Shown here: one piece after another, positions 52,304-64,000 of the stretch
How positions within the stretch are numbered: the first letter of the stretch is position 1
Layout: each line of letters starts with the position of its first letter
Source: Trichopria drosophilae
Taxonomy: Eukaryota > Arthropoda > Insecta > Hymenoptera > Diapriidae
Reading direction: 5' to 3'
Length of the DNA stretch: 64,000 nt
Assembly (NCBI GenBank): GCA_030407085.1
Contig: CM059582.1
Span: 74,280,001 to 74,344,000 of the forward strand
Notes under the pieces: model-generated
The model's database searches: none
Told to the model about the DNA's origin: nothing
The model's input: only the letters and a program-made list of their open reading frames with translations
Position numbers and translations under genes: made by a program

Positions 52304-53760
52304 TGCGTGAAGTTAACGATAGAAAATTCGGGTTTATTCCTAAGACAAATGTCGGGCCGGGCGTGTTTTTCGGAAATGCGCTTGCCACAAATCGAATCGG
52401 GTATGCGTATGTATGTGTAATAAATACTAATATCAAACGTTTTTTTAACAAAGAACCCTTTATCGACTTGGAGGAATGTGAAATTCGGAAGAATGTAGAT
52501 TTCTTAGGCGAAGAAAGAAGTTTCGTACCTATGGCCAATTGCGAGGAATTAAATACAGAGGGTAAAATGGCGAAAAATGGAAGGGCAACGGTGAATAAAT
52601 GCAATAGAACCGAAGCAGTCCTATCGCAAATAGACTTTCAGGTGAAGAAAGAGAACATGTAGAGAGACTCATCGAAGAATACATGTTCCACCTACCGGGT
52701 GAGTCACTGCGAGCGACCACGGTCTTTAAGCATCGCATCCATACGACGGATGACGTGCCGATACGTGCCAAACGATTTCGTCACCCACCATCAATGAAAA
52801 CCGAAATGCAACGCCAGGTTGACGAGCAACTTCAAGCCGGAATAATAAGACTATCAAAATCTCCTTACGATTCTCCAGCTTGGGTGGTTCCGAAAAAAGT
52901 TCGTAATAGACTTCAGAGACCTCAACGAAAAAATTATCGGCGATGCATACCCAATCCCGAATGCAACCGATGTCTTAGATCAGTTAGGGATGGCAGAATA
53001 TTTTAAGACTTTAGACTTAAAATTGGGATTCCATCAGATTGAGATGGATGAAAGGGATGCCCACAAAACGGGATTTTCCACCCCCTACGGTCATTACGAA
53101 TATGCCAGAATGCCAATGGGAATTAAAAACGGCCCTAGCGACTTCCAACGATTGATGGATCTCGTTTTAACTGGTCTACAAGGGATAGAACTTTTAGTTT
53201 ATCTTGACGACATACTCGTATATGCAAAAAATTTACACGAACATAGAATAAAATTTAAGAGACTCATGAAAAGGCTTGAGAATGCAAATCTCACAATAGA
53301 ACCGGAGAAATGCCAATTTCTTCGGAAAGAAGTTGTTTATCAAGGTCATAAAATAGGTAACAATATAATGCAGCCAGATCCTAAATAATTCGCCCACCCA
53401 CCCTCAAATAATTCTATTACGTCAAGATGTACCTTTCACATGGGGTGGAGATCAGGAACAGGCTTTCGAAAAATTAAAATCAATATTATGCACCACGCCG
53501 ATTTTACAATTACCGAATTTTTCTGAACCACTTATCCTTACGACACACGTCGTAATCGTTACGACAGCATCAGGCGTTGCCCTGGGAGCTATCTTATCTC
53601 AAGGGAAAATCGGGGAAGACCTACTGGTCGCCGCTGTTGTAGTACTTCGGATAGGGAAGTATTAGCTGCAGTATTCGGTGTAGAACAATATCGGTCTTAT
53701 TTATAAAGCAGACAATTTACGCTTGTCACTGATCACCAACCTCTGAAATTTTTCAAAACC
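52304..53760 (+). pseudogene. pol: Protease tail, RT and RNase H front of element D Pol
   Basis: 52304-52662 continues the segment after the protease (FGNALATNRIGYAYVC). A frameshift leads to 52683 (FHLPGESLRATTVFKHRIHT). RT: KSPYDSPAWVVPKK, then a short deletion and frameshift; VIDFRDLNEKIIGDAYPIPN resumes in another frame. 52990-53388 gives LDLKLGFHQIEMDERDA, MPMGIKNGPSDFQRLMD and LVYLDDILVYAKN, so the YLDD catalytic motif is kept. After PDPK the connection region (about 45 residues, including the GLAGYYRRFI stretch of C) is deleted. 53400-53760 reads DVPFTWGGDQEQAFEKLKSI and GVALGAILSQGKIGEDL (RNase H) with stops. Not functional. Confidence 0.82.
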
Positions 53761-54900
53761 ATGAAAAATATGACCCTTCGATTACATCGGTTCCGTATGA
53801 AACTCGAGAATTACGATTATGATGTAATCTATAAGGAAGGGAAGAGAAATGTTAACGCGGACGCTTTGTCGCGAAATCTAATTGATAAATCGGAATTAGA
53901 AAATAGTGGATCGGATGTAGAGGAATTACAAACTAAATCAAGGATAGAAGATAACAGGGTAAGGACACGCATTATTATGAGTGATAAGGACGAAAATGAG
54001 CATTGTGCCGAAATGGAAATAATCCAAAACGTGAAAAAAAATAAAAATAAAGAAAAAATAAATAACAGGTCAAATGAACAAAATTGCCTGCCTTTGAAAG
54101 AATGTAAAATTAAGCCGGCAAATGGCAAACGTCAGCAATATCCCACAAGAGCACGGGTATCCGGCGCCGATGGATCGGGCATCCCTGCACCTAAGAAAAG
54201 AGGAAAGGACCTCGATGAAGAAACCGATACGTACGGAGATGTTGAAGACAACGTGACTGACTGCGACAAAGAGAGCCAGAGTTCCGATGTAGAAATGCTG
54301 GGAGTTGAAAAGACAGCTCGAAAGAAATACATAACCGAGGTCGAAAAACTCGAATTGCCAGCCTACATGAAATTAGGAAATGATAAAGGAAAAACTCGGT
54401 CGAGACAGGAAGACGGATCAACTTCAATGAAAAAATCTCCTACGCCGGTGAAGAAAAAAGAAAGAAAACAATACATAAGGGAAGTAGAAAAACTATAAGT
54501 GCCGGATTATTTGAAAATTGAGCCTACAGCAAAGCAAACTCAGACAAAAGTAAAACCCAAAATAATAAAAAATGAAGTGGTATCCGAAGCAGGAATGAAT
54601 TTAAACTATAAGAAACGGTTAGCTGATGTTCGAAACCGTTGGAGGGAAATAGAAGGATTCCCTACTGAGGACGAACTTACGTCACAACCGGATACAGAAA
54701 CCACGTATTCCGAAATGGAAGAACTAAGCGTCAGAGAAAACTGGAAGAAAAAGACGAAAATGAAAAATCGAAAGAATCATAGGACGGACGAAGACCTAGA
54801 AGATTCATGGTCGTCGGATTTTTCCCTTGATCAGCCCAAAGAAAGTATACGTTTACTTCCCCATTGGACGCCCAAGGAGAAGCGCTCGCCTAAAAATTAA
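53761..54900 (+). pseudogene. RNase H end and charged linker of element D Pol
   Basis: NVNADALSRNL closes RNase H and keeps the Asp that is Val in element C. The rest is a Lys/Glu/Asp/Ser-rich linker. Within it a motif occurs twice: KKYITEVEKLELPAYMK (about 54325-54375) and KQYIREVEKL, stop, VPDYLK (about 54466-54515). This suggests an internal duplication of about 47 codons. The only stop between 53761 and 54900 is TAA at 54496-54498. The linker corresponds in position, but not in sequence, to the linker of element C. Confidence 0.7.
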
Positions 54901-54965
54901 GTCGAAGCACGACGTCGAACGGATTCGGGAAGACTGCGACGGACCTTTCCCCTTCTCAGCCGACG

Positions 54966-55730
54966 GTGAGGAGAGAGAAAGGTGATCGGGAAGACGGAAA
55001 AAGAGAACGCGCGCAACGCATAGTCGATCCGCCCGATGATCGACGCGATCTAGAGGAAACGAGAATTTTTTACGAAGAAATGGAGCTTGATGAGGACTGC
55101 GTCCACCGCGACAAAAATTGTGAATCTGTCGCAGTGACGAACGAGCGAAACGAAGAACAAGAAATGGAGACTGAAGAAACGAGGCGCGAATCAGAGAATG
55201 GTATAGAGCGCAATACAGACAATACTGAGTCGGATAATGATTTGACACTACATCCCAATTATAAAGTTAGTACTGTCTGCATGGAACCTTATGAACTTTT
55301 ACAGTAAAATAACAACATATCAAAGGACGGGAATTGTCTTTTCAATTCTCTGATCGTATTGTTAAATCTGGGAATAAACTCCGACCAATTACGAAAAATC
55401 CTACTGGATAGCAACCACCTTAGGTCTTGCGCAGAACCAGAACGCGCGTTAACCATATTAAATTCGTCGTCCGCGTACGGTGACGACAATATCATAAAAA
55501 TATTTGCACGGCATTACAACACAAATATTTGCATTCACAAATGTGATGCAAGTATAGAATACTATCACGTCAAGTCACAGGCCTCGCGAAAAGCTTACTA
55601 CCCATGTTTAGAGCAAGAGCACTATACTCCACTTCTCTCAATTACCGAGAATAACGAAGAAAGGAGTATGGCATTTAACTTTGCGCCTACTGCGAACTAT
55701 ATGGGCGAGATGCAGGGTCAAGGAGATTGA
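54966..55730 (+). pseudogene. OTU-type cysteine protease domain of element D Pol
   Basis: An acidic linker (54966-55304), TAA at 55305-55307, then in the same frame SKDGNCLFNSLIVLLNLGIN with the OTU Asp and Cys. FARHYNTNICIHK follows, then CLEQEHYTPLL with the OTU His. The spacing between Cys and His (about 97 residues) matches element C, where SCAEPERALTILNSSSAYGD also aligns with ECAEPKFTREILASPYAYAN. The active-site residues are intact although the frame is interrupted just before the domain. It lies between RNase H and integrase, as in C. Deubiquitinase-type activity is a family inference. Confidence 0.82.
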
Positions 55731-56980
55731 GGAGGGTCACGTCACTGATATGCATACGCCGTTTGACGTAACAGAAATCCGATAGGGAAACAACTAGAAG
55801 TATACGCCCGAAAGAAAAAAGTTTCAAATAAGAGACAACCAGACACAAGTATCAGTAAGACAGATGATAATCTAAGAAATGCACAATTAAAAACACAAAT
55901 TACCATTGACCACATTTTCAATCGACAAGATCATGTTGCATATTTCACGACCGCCGATGGTCAATTAGATAGCGAGATCGCAATCACACTCGCTGAAAGA
56001 TTTTTAATCAATCAGGATGATCCACAGTTAAGACGACTAAAAGTCGGAGAGATGGTCGTGCATAAGAAAGGAAAGAGACATTTTTTCGGACTGGTAGTGA
56101 AACAATTCGTCGACGATAGAGCGCTGAAAAATGATATTGTAAAATGTTTTAAGGTATTAGGATTCCTTTTACAGAAATTTCAAATAACTCAGATTCTGAT
56201 GGGACATGATCACGATATTTTCCAAAAATCTAAATGGTACGAAATTCATGAGATTTTTCAATCAGTATTAATTGGATATAATTTAACTCTTACTTTCTGT
56301 AAAAATAACCGTGCTATACCGGAAGCGATCGAACGACTCGCCATAATTAAAGAATATCACGATTCATTAGTTGAAGGACGCAAGGGTGTTACAAAAACGT
56401 ATCTCCGAATCTGCGATAAATTTTATTGGCGAAACATGAAAGCAGACGTAAGAGAATACATCAGGTGTTGGTGGATTACCTGAAAAATTTCGTAAAAGGT
56501 AGGGATGATTAGGACGCGTGGTTACCTTACGCCATGCTGGCATACAATACGAGCGTACATGAGGGTACGAATTATTCGCCTTATGAACTGGTGTATGGTA
56601 GAACTGCCCGACTATCATCTTCATACCCTAAAGGAGAAAAACTCGATACATACCACGACTGCTTAATAGAAAACATAAGTGTCATATCGGAGTTACAAAC
56701 TTTAGCTACCATGAATTTGACACAGGAAAAGCATCGATCAAAAAGATATTATGATCAGAAATTGAAAATAGGACACTTTCGTGTAGGAGTAATGGTCTGG
56801 CTGTTGAAAGAACCCAGACATGGAAAAATGGACGACGAATACGTCAGCCCCTACGAAATCTTAGAGACTATAGGCGCGCGTGACGGAAAGTTGTGCATAA
56901 ACGCGAGAAAAAATAAGATTGTCCACGTAAACAAAATAAAAAAGTGTTACGATCCGGTTGTTTATATATCCGAAGAATAG
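55731..56980 (+). pseudogene. Second conserved module and core-deleted integrase of element D Pol
   Basis: From about 55932 the frame reads HVAYFTTADGQLDSEIAITL, LKVGEMVVHKKGK, ILMGHDHDIFQ and WYEIHEIFQ, aligning with the module in element C. The integrase zinc finger begins IIKEYHDSLVEGRKGVTKTY and reaches YIRC at about 56465. It then jumps directly to DYLKNFVKGRDD, stop, DAWLPYAMLAYN. The intervening catalytic core of about 150 residues, present in C, is absent. The integrase tail (56534-56980) is intact: HFRVGVMVWLLKEP, SPYEILETIG, VHVNKIKKCYDP. This deletion alone would stop autonomous integration. Confidence 0.82.
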
Positions 56981-57887
56981 ACCTAAATATCTATATACAA
57001 ATATGATAGGGAATAGTTAAGTAGGTAATATGGGGTTCTAGAATTTAACTTAAGACTTCATTAATACTATTTTCCCCAAAAGGAAAACGAGAAGAAGATA
57101 CTACTACATACATTACCAAACACTCTTATGCATAACACATTTCAATAAATACAATTATAAACCATTTATTTTACTTTCATTCTTTTATCGCGACACTTGT
57201 TATGTATATTTTTTTTCAGTAATGAACACTTGCAAACCCGAGAGGAATCGCGAAACTAACAGCATAAGGAACGAGATAACATTCCAAGAAATTGTAAAAA
57301 GGGCGAAATAATAAATATTTTGATTTATATATGTCTAAGGGTTGTCGCAATGATCATCATATTAATTGTCTTATAGAGATGTTTCCGATGGAAGAATCTC
57401 CGTAAGATAATCATTCCACCAGAATGCAATCCACATAAACGGACTTTCTACGCAAGAATTTAAGTATAGTGAGAGATGTTATGACAGTGTTTACTAATGA
57501 AATTGAACACGAGTGTCTAAATATCGATGATACAGTGGAGGGCCTGCCTCGTGGCGGGACATGCAGGCGCCAAAAGACTAAATCATAGGAAAATTATTTT
57601 TTATCTTATATAATTCTTGCGCCCAATATAACATTCGTTATATTGCCGATACAACTTTGTAAATTCGTATTGCGTATAAAATATACGTGCATTAAAGCGT
57701 TGGAAGCAAATATGTAATACTAACCATAGATTAAGATACTTTGCAACGTATAAGATGACCCAATAAGACAATAATGTAACATTTTTCTACTAACAATAGA
57801 CAACTGAAGGTCACGCGTATTATTTAAGTTGCGTGTTGATTTTTTGTACTCGCGTTGATTGATCGTCAATTTTTTCAACCCCGGGCG
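56981..57887 (+). other. 3' region of element D, no envelope gene
   Basis: About 900 bases between pol and the 3' LTR without coding motifs. AATAAA at 57145-57150. In element C this position is taken by env. Confidence 0.65.
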
Positions 57888-58612
57888 TGTTACGGATGCT
57901 AGCTACGCACATATTAGCATTCGTAACATAGATACTACTTGTCTTTGAAAGATCGACAAGACGCACACCGACGGGCCCCATTCCGCGTCGCACATAGATT
58001 GCGCACGTGTTACAACTTACACGGGGAACCACGGGATCCTCTAGCTGCAAGTCCCATCGGTCAAGAAAGGAATGTGCCACGCCAAAGCTCGAAGTGAGGC
58101 AATCCATAAGATTGTGACTCACACGCGCACACAATAGTACACGTGCCCCGAATCGCCGAGGTCACCAATAGGTCAAAGGGGTGAGTGATTCGTGGAAAAT
58201 GGCACGTGGCAAACAACAAGTGCAGGTGTCCATCGTGAAGGAACGATGATCTCATCGACATCAACCATATAAAAAGGGCAATCGCATTGCCCGAAATCAG
58301 AGTCGCCCCGTGAATGACGCAGTGAACATCTTGGTGCAGAGTCGCACCGTCGTAATCTGCTGAAGATCTCCGATAGATTCGTCGGTCATCAGCTACTCTC
58401 CGCGAATTAAACGACTTTGTGGGACTTAATCCCAACGCGATCTTTTTGTAAAAACTTCAGTTGGCGATAGAAATAATACAAAAACATAGTTCAAATAAAC
58501 TCTCGACTTTCACTTGGGGTGTCGATCCCCTTAACGCGTATCCCGCAACCCGATTCATTTCGCTGCCGGGAATCAGTAAAAATAATTAAATTGTTACTTA
58601 GAAAACGTAACA
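57888..58612 (+). repeat. 3' LTR of element D
   Basis: 725 bp, collinear with 44606-45331; begins TGTTACGGATGCTAGC and ends AACGTAACA. Confidence 0.9.
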
Positions 58613-61600
58613 ATATTTTAAACAATGATTCCAGTAGCGAATTGTTCTAAAACGATATTTTCCTTATCCCCAACCGAATTTTTGACGGGTTTGCAAATTT
58701 TTAACTTTGTGAACAATTTCCTACCCAAGTTATACTCCTTTTCAGAAATAGTTACAAAACGACGATAGTTTAAACAATGATTCCCGTCGCAAATTATTGT
58801 AAAACGAGATTATCCAACATTATTTTTGAAGTGTTTGCAAAGCTTTAAATTTAGAAACAATTTCATGCTCAAGTTATACGCCGTTTACAGAAATTGTTAC
58901 AAGCAATGATTCCAATAGCGAATGGTTTCAAAACGACATAATCCATATTTCCAAGATTATTTTTGAAGAGGTTGCAAATTTTTAATTTTGTAAACAGTTT
59001 CATGCTCACGTTATACGCCATTTCAGAAATCGTTATAAACAATGATATTTTAAACAATGATTCCAGTAGCGAATTGTTCTAAAACGGTAATTTCCTTATT
59101 TCCAACCGAATTTTTGACGGTTTTACATATTTTCAACTTTGTGAACAATTTCCTGCTCAAGTTATACTCCTTTTCCAGCAATCGTTATAAATAATATTAT
59201 TTCAGCAATGATTCCAGTCGCAAATTATTTTAAAATGATATTTTCCATATTTCCAACAGTATTTTTGATGTGTTTTGCAAATTTTTAACTTTATAATCAA
59301 TTTCGTACTCAAGTTATACTCCTTTTCAGAAATAGTTACAAAACGATGATAGTTTAAAGAATGATTCCCGTCCCAAATTATTGTAAAACGAGATTTTCCA
59401 ACATTATTTTTGAAGTGTTTGCAAAGTTTTAAATTTAGAAACAATTTCATGCTCACGTTATATGCCTTTTCAGAAATTGTTACAAACAATGATTCCAATA
59501 GCGAATAGTTTCAAAACGACATAATCCATATTTCCAACAGTATTTTTGATGTGTTTTGCAAATTGTTAACTTTATAATCAATTTCGTACTCAAGTTATAC
59601 TCCTTTTTAGAAATAGTTACAAAACGATGATAGTTTAAACAATGATTCCCGTCGCAAATTATTGTAAAACGAGATTTTTTAACATTATTTTTGAAGTGTT
59701 TGCAAAGTTTTAAATTTAGAAACAATTTCATGCTCAAGTTATACGCCGTTTACAGAAATTGTTACAAACAATGATTCCAATAGCGAAAGGTTTAAAAACG
59801 ACATAATCCATATTTCCAACAGCATATTTGATAAGGTTGCAAATTTTTGATTTTGTAAACAATTTCATGTTCACGTTATACACCTTTTCAGAAATCGTTA
59901 TAAACAATGATATTTTAAACAATGATTCCAGTAGCGAATTGTTCTAAAACGATAGTTTCCTTGTTTCCAACCGAATTTTTGACGGTTTTACATATTTTTA
60001 ACTTTATGAACAATTGCCTACTCAAGTTATACTCCTTTTCCAGAAATCGTTATAAACAATGTTATTTCAGCAATGATTCCAGTCGCAAATTATTTTAAAA
60101 TAATATTTTCCATATTTCCAACAGTATTTTTGATGTGTTTTGCAAATTTTTAACTTTATAATCAATTTCCTACTCAAGTTATACTCCTTTTCAGAAATAG
60201 TTACAAAACGATGATAATTTAAATAATGATTCCCGTCGCAAATTATTGTAAAACGAGATTTTCCAACACTATTTTTGAAGTGTTTGCAAAGTTTTAAATT
60301 TAGAAACAATTTCATGCTCACGTTTTACGCCTTATCAGACATCGTTATAAACAATGATGTTGTAAACAATGATTCAAGTAGTGAATTGTTCAAAAACGAT
60401 ATTTTCCTTATTTACAACACAATTTTTGACGTTTTTGCAATTTTTTAACTTTGTGAACAATTTCCTCCGCAAGTTTTACTCCTTTTACAGAAAACGTTAT
60501 AAACAATGATAATTTCAACAATGATTCCAGTCGTAAATTATTTTAAAACGATATTTTCCTTATATCCAACAGTATTTTTGATGTGTTTTGCAAATTTTTA
60601 ACTTTATAATCAATTTCCTACTCAAGTTATACTCCTTTTCAGAAATAGTTGCAAAACGATGATAGTTTAAACAATGATTCTCGTCGCAAATTATTGTAAA
60701 GCGAGATTTTCCAACATTATTTTTGAAGTGTTTGCAAAGTTTTAAATTTAGAAACAATTTCATGCTTACGTTATACGCCGTTTACAGAAATTGTTACAAA
60801 CACTGATTCCAATAGCGAATGGTTTCAAAACGACATAATCCATATTTCCAATAGCATTTTTGATGAGGTTGCAAATTTTTAATTAGGTAAACAATTTCAT
60901 GCTCACGTTATACGCCTTTTCAAAAATCGTTATAAAAATGATATTTTAAACAATGATTCCAGTAGCGTATGGTTCTAAAACGATATTTTCCTTATATCCA
61001 ACAGTATTTTTGATGTGTTTTGCAAATTTTTAACTTTATAATCAATTTCCTACTCAAGTTATTCTCCTTTTCAGCAATAGTTACAAAACGATGATAGTTT
61101 AAACAATGATTCCCGTCGCAAATTATTTGAAAACGATATTTTCCATATTTCCAACAGTATCTTTGATATGTTTTGCAAATTTTTATCTTTATAATCAATT
61201 TCCTACTCCAGTTATACTACTTTCCAGAAATAGTTACAAAACGATGATAGTTTAAACATTGATTCCTTATCATTGTTTAACGATATTTTCCATATTTCCA
61301 ACATTATTTTTGAAGTGTTTGCTAATTTTTAAATGTAGAAACAATTTCCTGCTCAAGGTATACGCCTTTTACAGAAATCATTATAAACAATGATAATTTA
61401 AACAATGATTCCAGTCGCAAATTATTTTAAAACGATATTTTCCATATTTCCGACTGAATTTTTGAAGTGTTTGCAAATTTTAGAGTAACCGGGGTACGAT
61501 CCCGGGGCCTTTCGATTGCCGGTCGAGTGCTCTACCAATGTATATGTTCTTCTGAGTTCCCCGTTTTTTTCGGTTTTCTACACATATTCAGCTTTTTCAG

Positions 61601-62085
61601 ATTTTTTATAATTTATTTAAGATCAAATTATATTTTTAAATTAATTTAAAAATAAATATTAAATATAGCTGGGTTATACGAAAATCGTAATTGATTTCGA
61701 TAGGTAGACTAAAAATACTTCTGGATTCAATCCAGAAGGTATCTGCATTACCATCTTTACGAAATGTAATAGTCATATATATGAATTTTAATTTTAATTA
61801 ATTTATTGTTTTCGGTTCATTTGCAGAAAAAATAATTTAACATTTATGAACAATTTCCTACTCAAGTTATACTCCTTTACAGAAATCGTTATAAACAATG
61901 ATAATTTATACAATGATTCCTGTCGCAAATTATTTTAAAACGATATTTTCCTTATTTCCAACCGAATTTTTGAAGTTTTTTGCAAATTTTTAACGTTATA
62001 AACAAGTGTCTGCACAAGTTATACGCCTTTTGTAGAAATGGTTATAAACAATGATAATTTAAACAATGATTCTAGTCGCGAAAGG
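58613..62085. repeat. Satellite array, right part, with higher-order pattern
   Basis: More than twenty monomers of about 135-154 bp, marked by CAGAAAT at about 58748, 58888, 59024, 59322, 59468, 59752, 59887, 60037, 60187, 60637, 60783, 61067, 61212, 61367, 61875 and 62029, among others. Variants recur in blocks: 58869-59057 and 59734-59922 are the same reading at an offset of exactly 865 bp, about six monomers. Minus-strand open frames here are products of the repeat. Confidence 0.88.
61484..61545 (-). other. tRNA-like relic
   Basis: The minus strand reads TTGGTAGAGCACTCGACCGG, CAATCGAAAGGCCCCGGGAT and CGTACCCCGG, resembling D-arm, anticodon-arm and T-arm parts. The 5' acceptor strand is missing, so this is a tRNA-derived fragment and not a working tRNA gene. 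It lies at one edge of an insertion (about 61485-61840) in the satellite array. Confidence 0.5.
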
Positions 62086-64000
62086 AGAAAATTGACGGCA
62101 GAATTTTCTTTCAGTTGGAAGTTTGAAGCATAAGAGAAAACAAAATCGCTCATCTGGGACCCCGACCTGCAGGTCGACGTAATCTGCAGCGCGTATTTTT
62201 TAAAAATCTCCAACGGTGGACCTATACTTTGAAAATTCTCGTCGGCACCCTTGTTAATGATTATGGTTGCCGACCTCAGGTTGACATGCCGGGTTGTCCA
62301 AAAGTTCGGAAAAGAAGAGGGCGAGCTTTCTCAGGGAACTCGCGTTTAAGTGAACGGAAACTGACACTCATTCAAATGTCATTCGCGCGATTTGAATGGA
62401 GTCCGCCTCCTCGTTCGAATCACCCGCCGGCCGCGTGCGCTCCCTACGACGGACAGGCTCGTTGACTTATCTCCCCGCTGGCGCGCCGCGGCTCAACTTT
62501 CTCATTAAATGTTCCCAGTTTAGGTTAGTTCCTACTAATGGCGGCAGAGATTTGTTACCGATCACGCACGTGTGTTTTAATTGAATTCATTTTCATTTTT
62601 TCTTCTCTCCTTGCCTTCTCTCCTGCCGATCTGCGCGTCATAATTAATCTTCACGTTACATACTTACTAGGAAAACAATACTTCAAAAAAATGTCTTCAG
62701 AAATTATTTTACAAAAATATACTGAAATCATGTAATCATCGTAAGTTTATTCTCACGAGGATCCATACATTAGCGATTTATACAAACTGTGAAGGCAAAC
62801 TTTTATGTAAACTCATATACAACTTAGTATATCGAAAAACTTCTTTAAATTGAAATTGCTTGGAATGTCATTCGAAGGATTCGTTTAATAAAAGTAGCAT
62901 TTAATAAGAAAATATTGATAGATCTATTTAATCATTAATTCAGTATCATCGATTAATTACATTCAGTCTCTTATTGCAAGCATTCCGCCACTAGCTTCTC
63001 GAAAAATTGAAGCAGTTCATGAATGTTTTTCCGAGAATTTTTATCTCTGACCATTATCGACACTGTCAAAATTTAAATTAAATTAAAGAAGTGACATACT
63101 TTAAAATAGTTACGAATTAACAATACTTTATACTGCACTGCTTACATGCCTTGGAGAAAAAATATTTATTTACAAAAAGTTGTTATTTGAGTATTGGAAT
63201 AACAAAGCCCATCCCCCTCTAGTAACAACAATTGTACAATTTTGTACAAATTTGCATTGTGCATACACCCTATTTTGCTTGAAATGAAAATGAATATTTA
63301 GTCAAAGTGATTCGCATCAATAGTAGTAGGATGTCAGCCATCGAATGGCCACTTCGATTCCAGTCCGGGCAGATATCTTTTCCTTCCATGATCAAGAAGC
63401 AACAGTGCAGAACATCAGTTTTTAAACTCATTAGTGCCCAACTCAACCGAAAATCAGTTATACTATCAGATTAAATATATCGTTAGTCATTTCAGACACA
63501 TTCGGATAAAATTGTTTAGGGATGATGGAACTACATGAAATCAATTCTGTTCGAAATCCGGATGAAAGTACGTCAAAACTTAAACCTTTCCATTTCTATC
63601 CACTCTATTTAGCAAGGCGAGAATTAATTTAATTATAATTAATAAATGAACGGTTAATAAAATTTAAGCATGTTTTAGCGTGAGAACATTATGAGCTCAA
63701 GCTCAGAAAAACCTCGTAAGTTGACACATTTGACCTCTTACATTATAGTATCATTCGGAACTATTTTTTAATTGGTAATTGCCTCGACCCAGATCAAAGA
63801 TCTAGACGTATTGCATTTGGTCACTTCGATTAAAAAAAAATAACCCTATAGTTTTTCTCCACATGTCGACGTTTCAGACCTTAAAGAACTCAAAAATGAA
63901 ATAAAAAAATATTTGTCGCTGATTTCGTCCCAGGTACGTGCTCATACTAGACTATGGGGAGCTCGAACAAAACAACCTGAAAAAAAGACGTCTTTAGCGT
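62086..64000. other. Unique-looking DNA right of the satellite, no gene recognised
   Basis: Composition becomes mixed. A GC-richer stretch lies at 62090-62470 (GACCTGCAGGTCGACG palindromic region at 62164-62179). From 62700 on it is AT-rich. Short frames at 62229-62465 and 62396-62735 lack motifs. A 52-codon frame open to the window end (63844-64000) is discussed as a finding. Confidence 0.4.

Larger units (their letters stand above)
44606..58612 (+). mobile_element. Gypsy-type element D with OTU-bearing pol, decayed, LINE-interrupted
   Basis: LTRs 44606-45331 and 57888-58612 (ends TGTTAC...GTAACA; the first has TCTTAC) are flanked by ATAT (44602-44605, 58613-58616), and the satellite reads on across the join. 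Order on the plus strand: tRNA-Leu primer site, gag, protease start, LINE insertion, RT, RNase H, charged linker, OTU, second module, integrase zinc finger and integrase tail. There is no env, and the integrase core is deleted. The LTRs differ at more places than those of element C, and pol has several deletions, so it is older. Domain order matches C, but proteins differ widely. Confidence 0.88.

Noticed and set aside
58869..61198. Series of similar minus-strand small proteins (MKLFLNLKLCKHFKNN type)
   Set aside because: They follow the period of the satellite monomer and carry no independent coding signal.
61484..61545. Functional tRNA gene
   Set aside because: The 5' acceptor strand is missing and the arms are imperfect, so it was kept only as a tRNA-like relic.
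43530..62085. Regular repeats considered as a CRISPR-like array
   Set aside because: Units are contiguous, about 145 bp, and diverge as whole monomers without unique spacers. This is a eukaryotic satellite.

Overview
The window is a transposon-rich stretch of an insect nuclear genome. The element families recall those of ants and other Hymenoptera, but that is an inference. It is AT-rich, shows no operons or bacterial signals, and holds no complete host gene that I can recognise. Almost all coding potential belongs to mobile elements: BEL/Pao and Ty3/Gypsy LTR elements, a Jockey-type LINE, a Tc1/mariner-like transposase, a Polinton/adintovirus-like relic, a tRNA-derived SINE and foldback/MITE-like inverted repeats. 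A satellite array of monomers of about 145 bp fills much of the right side.

Layout. 1-2498 is AT-rich with a GC-richer, TATA-containing, tandem-repeat island at about 1193-1900. 2499-3602 and 14805-16697 are the two halves of one Polinton-like relic on the minus strand (type-B DNA polymerase plus a small basic protein). It is split by a Gypsy element (3603-14800, duplicated target GGAT), whose own LTR is split by a BEL/Pao element (6873-14328, duplicated target TATTT). 16698-21385 is mostly featureless apart from microsatellites, short complex repeats and one exon-like piece. 21413-22477 is an intact Tc1/mariner-type transposase. 22666-25374 is a broken copy of a multicopy arthropod protein family of unknown function. 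26121-28297 is a decayed BEL/Pao relic.

29375-40993 (minus) is a large Gypsy/errantivirus-like element, called C here. It has Gag, Pol and a baculovirus-F-like Env, and it sits close to the centre of an older palindrome (29048-29374 / 40999-41293). 44606-58612 (plus) is a related, more decayed element, D, inserted in the satellite array. D lacks Env and the integrase catalytic core and is itself interrupted by a full-length Jockey-like LINE (47864-52303, minus).

The most striking observation is that Pol of both C and D carries an OTU-type cysteine protease (deubiquitinase-like) domain after a long charged linker behind RNase H. A second conserved module of about 120 residues, tentatively macro-domain-like, follows before the integrase zinc finger. 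The same order in two clearly diverged elements argues that it belongs to the lineage and is not a chance capture. The expected polyprotein order is Gag - protease - RT - RNase H - charged linker - OTU - second module - integrase (- Env in C). In both elements the frames are now broken by stops, frameshifts or deletions.

Coordinates of element ends rest on terminal TG/CA bases, LTR-LTR comparison by eye and visible target-site duplications. Family names rest on motif recognition without database searches.
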